Position numbers and translations under genes: made by a program. The notes below the pieces were generated by a model, which saw nothing but the letters and a program-made list of their open reading frames with translations, did not search any database and had not been told where the DNA came from. This document shows, piece by piece, positions 59,421-64,000 of a DNA stretch of 64,000 nucleotides (its first letter is position 1; each line of letters starts with the position of its first letter). Source of the stretch: Humulus lupulus. Lineage: Eukaryota; Streptophyta; Magnoliopsida; Rosales; Cannabaceae. The stretch lies in NCBI RefSeq assembly GCF_963169125.1, contig NC_084797.1, positions 100,217,868 through 100,281,867 on the forward strand. Reading direction: 5' to 3'.

Positions 59421-61620
59421 TTAGTAATAGAAGAAGACATTGTGGTATGATTCTTGTGTTGAGTCTGGTGGATCAGGGACGTACGTGTCTGTGAAATCAA
59501 AGTGTGAGTCGACTCCGGGGTGAACATGAGGTTTGGTAGCTTCTGGGTTCTGAGTTACATCATATTGATCTTTGTGTGGGCACCTACAATAGTCATTGTT
59601 GGTGGATCAACATATGCAACAATCTTTTTTCCTTCGTAGGACTCCTTCTCGCTCCCTTGGAGTTAGACTACTTGTACCCTTGGTTCTGACCACTTCGGGA
59701 TCTCAAAGAATGCTGGGGTTGTCATTATATCTGCCTGGTTGTGGTGTCTCGCATTCAGGATTGGAGTTCAACTTGAAGTCCTCTTTGAACTTTGCTGTGA
59801 GGTGTGAAATTTCTTCCTTGGCATGGTAGTACAAATTTGGTAATTTGGAAGCATGAAAATTCATGGTGTCTATTTGTAAATTAAGGGATCCAAATCTGGC
59901 CATCTCGAAAAGGTTTTCTTATTGTGATGCTGCATGGATAAACTGAAGGTGTATATTTCGCTTGGCATCTTTGCTCCATCGCTTCTTGAGAATGGAATCT
60001 GGGATTCTCCTAATGCTTAGTCTTTTCATGGCAGCCCATAAATGTCTGCATGGCTAGCCTTGACTCTCAAACATCAACAACTATAGTGTAGGCAATTTTG
60101 ATATTGAGAATCATGAACTATGTATTGTACCTCAAGGTGTTGTAATTTCCCAATGATGAAGATCTTCCATTCGTCATCTTCTTGCTCACCAAGCACAAAA
60201 TAATTATTCTCCATGTCAATTTGTAAAGCAACTTTGTGGTACATGTTTCTTGTGAAAAAATTCACGCACTATTTATAGTACGTTGTTAGCAATCTTGCAT
60301 GAGTTGGGAGTTCGGGTCTTGTATGCTTGGTTAAGTAGTCATTTTGTCGTTCTTGGTGGCTAGGTTCTACACTGTGAAATCTATGGTGGTCACAAATTCA
60401 TGTAGGGAGTAATTTGTCTCTAGGAATTTTTTGAGTGTTGAATTTATGGATTCACAATGTTGTGTAGTTCTCATTTCTATGACAAAAGTGCCCCTAGTAA
60501 AAATTTCTGCCCACCTTTCCTTGGTGGCATATGTTTGTTGGCAACATTCATTATTTGTTAGTTGAAGCCTCTTTAGGAATTTGACCCACTTTGTTTCGAA
60601 CTCTTCCTTGGTGTAGTAGTTGTACATAAGATCCTTAAATGGTCCAAGGAAGAGTAGGTCCTTAACTTTCTCTGAAGCATTTATATTGAGATGCCATGCA
60701 CATAGTCTGTGTCTGTCCTCAGGCATGTGTTCGTCAATTGATTGTTTCATGGCCAGGTCTTGGTCAGTCATCACCACTCCCGACTTCTTTTGTTTATGGA
60801 ATTCTAGGAAAACTCTAAGTAGCCACGAGTAAGAGACTTGCTTCTTGTGAAGTAGAAGAGAAAACCCAAAAATGTAGGTTTGGAAATGGTTGTTGACACC
60901 AAGCATAACAGTGAGAGGCTTATTGTATTTGTTGGTTATGTATGTGGTGTCGAACCCCAGTACATCTCCAAAGGCAACATAATCCATGCGTGAGTATCTA
61001 TCATCTCATAATAAGTTGGCAAGATTATTTTCCTGATCAACCTGATATACCACAAAAAAATTGGGATCCTTCTTAGAGAGGCAATTGAGAATGCCTAACG
61101 CCCCTTCAGAGTCCGTTTCAATCTTCTCTTCACGTTTTGCACCAGCCACTCTATTGTAGACATCTCAAAGTTTGCATGGTAATCTATGAAAACCACCACT
61201 TTGAAGAACCACATGAGCCATTATATTAGTTGTTTTAATACCCACCTTATTCATAGACCTCACCTAAGCCACCAAGCCATCAGAAACTGCACGGTTGGAT
61301 ATCAAGAACTGCAGTTCACTTCATGATGCAGTTTCATGGTTGTGTAGTGTTCTAAACTCTTTTCATAACCAGATGTCCATGCCCTTCTTCCTAACCACGT
61401 GCAGTGCAACGTGGAAACCAGTTCTGATGATAGGGTGTGATCTTTTTTCAGTTGCCTTTCTGAGGAGCTTTCTCTTCGATAACCCTCATTGGAAAAAAAC
61501 ACATCTACGCATTGTTATATTGCCTTCCACACGTTTGAAATCATCCTTTCTTATGCTAAAACCTCTCCATTTGGCTTAGATTTCGTAAATTTCTTCCCAC
61601 TTTTCTACTGAGTCAAGCAC
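59421..61620 (-). pseudogene. FAR1/FHY3-family (FAR1-RELATED SEQUENCE-like) pseudogene
   Basis: FAR1 family proteins are transcription factors derived from MULE transposases. From the N-terminus: a FAR1 DNA-binding remnant (61420-61610, KWRGFSIRKDDFKRVEG, then SNEGYR) broken by a stop and a shift; the MULE-type core (60367-60987) with FGDVLGFDTTYITNKYNKP, VVMTDQDLAMKQSI and HRLCAWHLNINA; a SWIM remnant (about 60010-60060, PCRHLWAAMKRLS); a C-terminal region (59703-59903) and a Cys-rich tail (59590-59620) ending at TAA 59421-59423. Stops and shifts occur in most segments. It could be a dead host FRS copy or a domesticated-type MULE. No terminal repeats were seen. Confidence 0.75.
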
Positions 61621-61701
61621 CTTTCATACAGCATCAGATCTTTCGATCTCATTTTAGTTGTGCAACTATGTTCTCCCAATCTGGATCGAACGTACTTATT
61701 G
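61621..61701. other. Upstream edge of the FRS pseudogene, LTR insertion point
   Basis: Short sequence between the broken FAR1 domain and LTR C. The LTR begins within or just upstream of the former 5' part of the gene. Confidence 0.4.
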
Positions 61702-62597
61702 TGTAATGCCCCAAAATTTCTAATAAGGTTTAGGACCTTGATTAGGAGGCCGAGAGGACCATAATTTATTTATTATGTTATTAAATGATAATATTCATGT
61801 TTAGGGGTATTAAATATGCATGTGAACCCATTTCTGATTAATTGGGTGATTTTCATATTTTGGCCATTTCGGGCATATTTGGCATATATGTGATATGTGT
61901 GTGGTGCTTCAATATTACTTGGTTATGCTAGGGTTACTCAGCATAAGACAATCCTATGAGGTAAGCTAGTGGGCAAGTCACAACGGGATTTATACTTGAC
62001 TCGGAGTGAGTCAAGGGGTGTTTAGCACATTACCGGGTTATTGGGTAATGGGAATAAATATTTGATGATAAATTGGGAGTTCGTAAGATCAGGGGAAAAT
62101 TCTGGAGGTTTTGACTATCTTGCCCTGGGGACGTTTTCGGGACCCCGAGCATTAGGATTTGTTTGAGGCTACTTAAGCTTGAAGTAACCTGTTAAGAAAT
62201 AAAAAGAATGTTCGGAATGTTCTCTCTCCTTCAAAGTTCCATTTTTGTCACCCAATCGTATTTTCGAAGGAAACTTGAGTTCTAGGACTCGGATTCAAGC
62301 GAGAATCGAGGCATAGCGATTCTAGGAAATATTAGAAGCTTATTAACCGGAGGATTTAGTTGGGAAACAACTCAATCGGAGATAATTCAAGTTTTAAGTT
62401 CTAAGCTTTTAAAGTTTTTAAGCTTGAATTGGACTTTGTGTTTTGATGAGTTTTCAATTGAATTGAAGCTTGGGTTTTTTGGGTTTTGGGTCATGGGGAT
62501 GTTTGGAAACTTTGATTTTTGAGTTTAGAGATGTTTGGGTAGGTTTTTGGAAGGTTTTAAAATGTTAAAAGCGAGGGAAAATGGGTGGTTCGAAGTT

Positions 62598-62703
62598 GGG
62601 TCGCGGCCCTGTTCTAGGGCGTCGCGGCCCAAGCTTGCTGAAGGAGGAAGTAGGCTCTGTCTAGGGGGCGGGCCACGGCATGGTGTATGGTGGGCCGCAG
62701 CAC
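62598..62703. repeat. GC-rich CGCGGCC module in LTR C
   Basis: GGGTCGCGGCCCT, GGGCGTCGCGGCCC, GGGCCACGGCATGG and GGGCCGCAGCAC stand in the same place as the CCGCGG pairs in the LTRs of A and B. Several CpGs have become TpG or CpA. Confidence 0.65.
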
Positions 62704-63171
62704 TTAAGGGAAAAATTTGCCATAATTTTTTTTTTGTCATGGGAACTTAACTCTAAGGGCCTGGGATCGATCCTACTACCTAGTTGAGTGGGATTTGACG
62801 TTCTCGAAGCTTGGGTTGGGTTTGGAAGTATTTATTTACTCATTTTGATGAAGTTTTATATTATGGTTGTAACTAGGTTATCACTAGGGGCTTTGAATCA
62901 GGATCGTGCTTGTGGCTATTTTATTGGTAACCTGTGCTTGGACCAAAGGTAAGAAAAATGCACCCAGTATGTGATGCATATGATGCACGAGAAACATGTG
63001 GTTAGGGCATGCCATGAATGTTGAATATGAGACTGATCAACGCTTGAGTCTCTGTGTTTGTGCATGATCATAATTATGCTAACAACTGTTAAGTAAGCAT
63101 GTTGAATGCCCTACATTTGGATATCTGATATATGATATAAGCTTGGTAGCATTGCTTACTTGTGCATGGCA

Positions 63172-63288
63172 CTGACTAAATAGTCAGAATTGGCAATGGT
63201 GTTAATATTGATTGTGAAGTTGTGACCTACTTGTCAAGTTCAGCAGTAATACTGGGCACTGGTCACATGGCATTGACTAAAAAGTCAA
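63172..63288. other. Two small perfect hairpins in LTR C
   Basis: CTGACT-AAAT-AGTCAG (63172-63187) and TTGACT-AAAA-AGTCAA (63273-63288). They share the TGACT/AGTCA core with the hairpins of the 92-bp array, but the closing pair differs (C-G and T-A here, G-C there). Confidence 0.7.
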
Positions 63289-63415
63289 GAATGGTCTTAG
63301 CGTGTTTAACGCAAGCAGACAAAGATTAGATCTAATCGACATCTGCATTGAATGACTCAAATGAGCATTAATGCTGGACCGAACTCAAGTTCGATGAAAA
63401 CTAAAAAGCGCTTGT

Positions 63416-63430
63416 CTAGCCTAAGGCTAG
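63416..63430. other. Perfect hairpin CTAGCC-TAA-GGCTAG
   Basis: A 6-bp stem with a 3-base loop just before the tandem array. Its stem is unrelated to the TGACT hairpins. Confidence 0.6.
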
Positions 63431-63459
63431 TCACTTAGAGCCAGGGTCAGAGAGCCCCA

Positions 63460-63945
63460 GTGACTGTTTAGTCACATGGCTATGGGTGTTGAGCCCGAGT
63501 GACTTACCCAGCAGTCACTCATTTCATTGGATTCAGGGCCAAAAGGTCCAAGTTACTGTTTAGTCACATGGCTATGGGTGTTAAGCCCGAGTGACTTACC
63601 CAGCAGTCACTCATTTGATTGGAGCCAAGGCCAGAAGGTCCAAGTGACTGTTTAGTCACATGGCTATGGGTGTTAAGCTCAAGTGACCTACCCAGCAGTC
63701 ACTCATTTGATTGAAGTCAGGGCCAAAGGGTCCAAGTGACTGTTTAGTCACATGGCTATGGGTGCTGAGCCCAGGTGACTACTTAGTCACATGACTGTGG
63801 GTGCCAAGCCCCATAGTGACTTGTTCGTTAGTCACTCATCTGATTAGAGTCATTGTCAGAAAGCCCAGGTGACTGTTTCATCACATGGCTATGGGTGCTG
63901 AGCCCCGTGGTGACTTGCTTGTCAGTCACTCATTATGGTTAAATA
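63460..63945. repeat. 92-bp tandem repeat with two hairpins per unit, about 5 copies
   Basis: Units start at 63460, 63552, 63644, 63736 (short), 63775 and 63869. Each full unit holds GTGACT-GTTT-AGTCAC and GAGTGACT-(8)-AGTCACTC. The first three units are close; the last two have diverged in the loops and spacers. Confidence 0.9.
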
Positions 63946-64000
63946 GAACCTCAAAGTGATATTCACTCATCTTTTCAGGGCTATAAGCTCTGTATGATGA

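Larger units (their letters stand above)
61702..64000 (+). mobile_element. LTR C: LTR distantly related to elements A and B, cut by window end
   Basis: Starts TGTAATGCCCCAAAATTTCTA and follows the order of blocks in the B LTR (TAATAAGG, GGCAAGTCACAACGGG, CTTGCCCTGGGGACG, a GC-rich pair, AAAGGTAAGAAAA), but diverged. The last kilobase is unlike A or B and contains hairpins and a 92-bp tandem repeat. Its end, primer site and partner lie outside. It could be a 5' LTR, a 3' LTR or a solo LTR. Confidence 0.7.

Noticed and set aside
63460..63945. Possible CRISPR array because of regular 92-bp spacing
   Set aside because: The whole unit repeats, with no unique spacers, and the context is a plant LTR.

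Overview
This window is plant nuclear DNA, very probably from a dicot. It is built almost entirely of transposable elements, with no intact host gene. The evidence is Ty3/gypsy and Ty1/copia retrotransposons with plant-type primer-binding sites, a plant MuDR-like (MULE) DNA transposon, a FAR1/FRS-type pseudogene, a Helitron-like end pair and AT-rich spacers. I cannot name the species. All coordinates and mismatch counts were read by eye.

Layout. (1) 1-4622: a MULE on the minus strand. Its transposase gene is nearly complete, with two premature stops and one frameshift, and its right terminal region is tandemly duplicated. (2) 4623-5262: spacer and a copia LTR fragment. (3) 5263-52337: a four-level nest. 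The outermost and oldest layer is a 5'-truncated Tat-like Gypsy (Gypsy-1, plus strand). Copia-1 (5531-46460, minus) sits in its protease region. Gypsy-2 (7774-38463, plus) sits at the 3' end of Copia-1, flanked by TCTCT. Gypsy-2 carries two 9.1-kb LTR elements of one non-coding family: element A (12853-21954, minus; target duplication GTGCT) and element B (28162-37295, plus; GGAAG). (4) 52347-57060: a decayed second copia (Copia-2, minus). (5) 57734-58443: a non-autonomous Helitron candidate. (6) 59421-61620: a broken FAR1-RELATED-like gene (minus). (7) 61702 to the window end: an LTR (C), distantly related to those of A and B, with a 92-bp tandem repeat and many hairpins.

How the parts relate. 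Gypsy-1 and Gypsy-2 both carry an extra antisense reading frame downstream of pol, a known Tat-clade trait. LTR divergence by eye is about 0.5% for B, 1.6% for A, 7-8% for Gypsy-2 and visibly several percent for Copia-1, which fits the nesting order. A and B keep LTRs, a tRNA-Met primer site, polypurine tracts and a 4.5-kb internal domain of constant length without coding capacity, so another element must have supplied their proteins.

The least explained signals are the family of non-coding elements A/B, the CCGCGG palindromes shared by the LTRs of A, B and C, and the hairpin array in LTR C, where stems are conserved or change in a paired way while loops vary.
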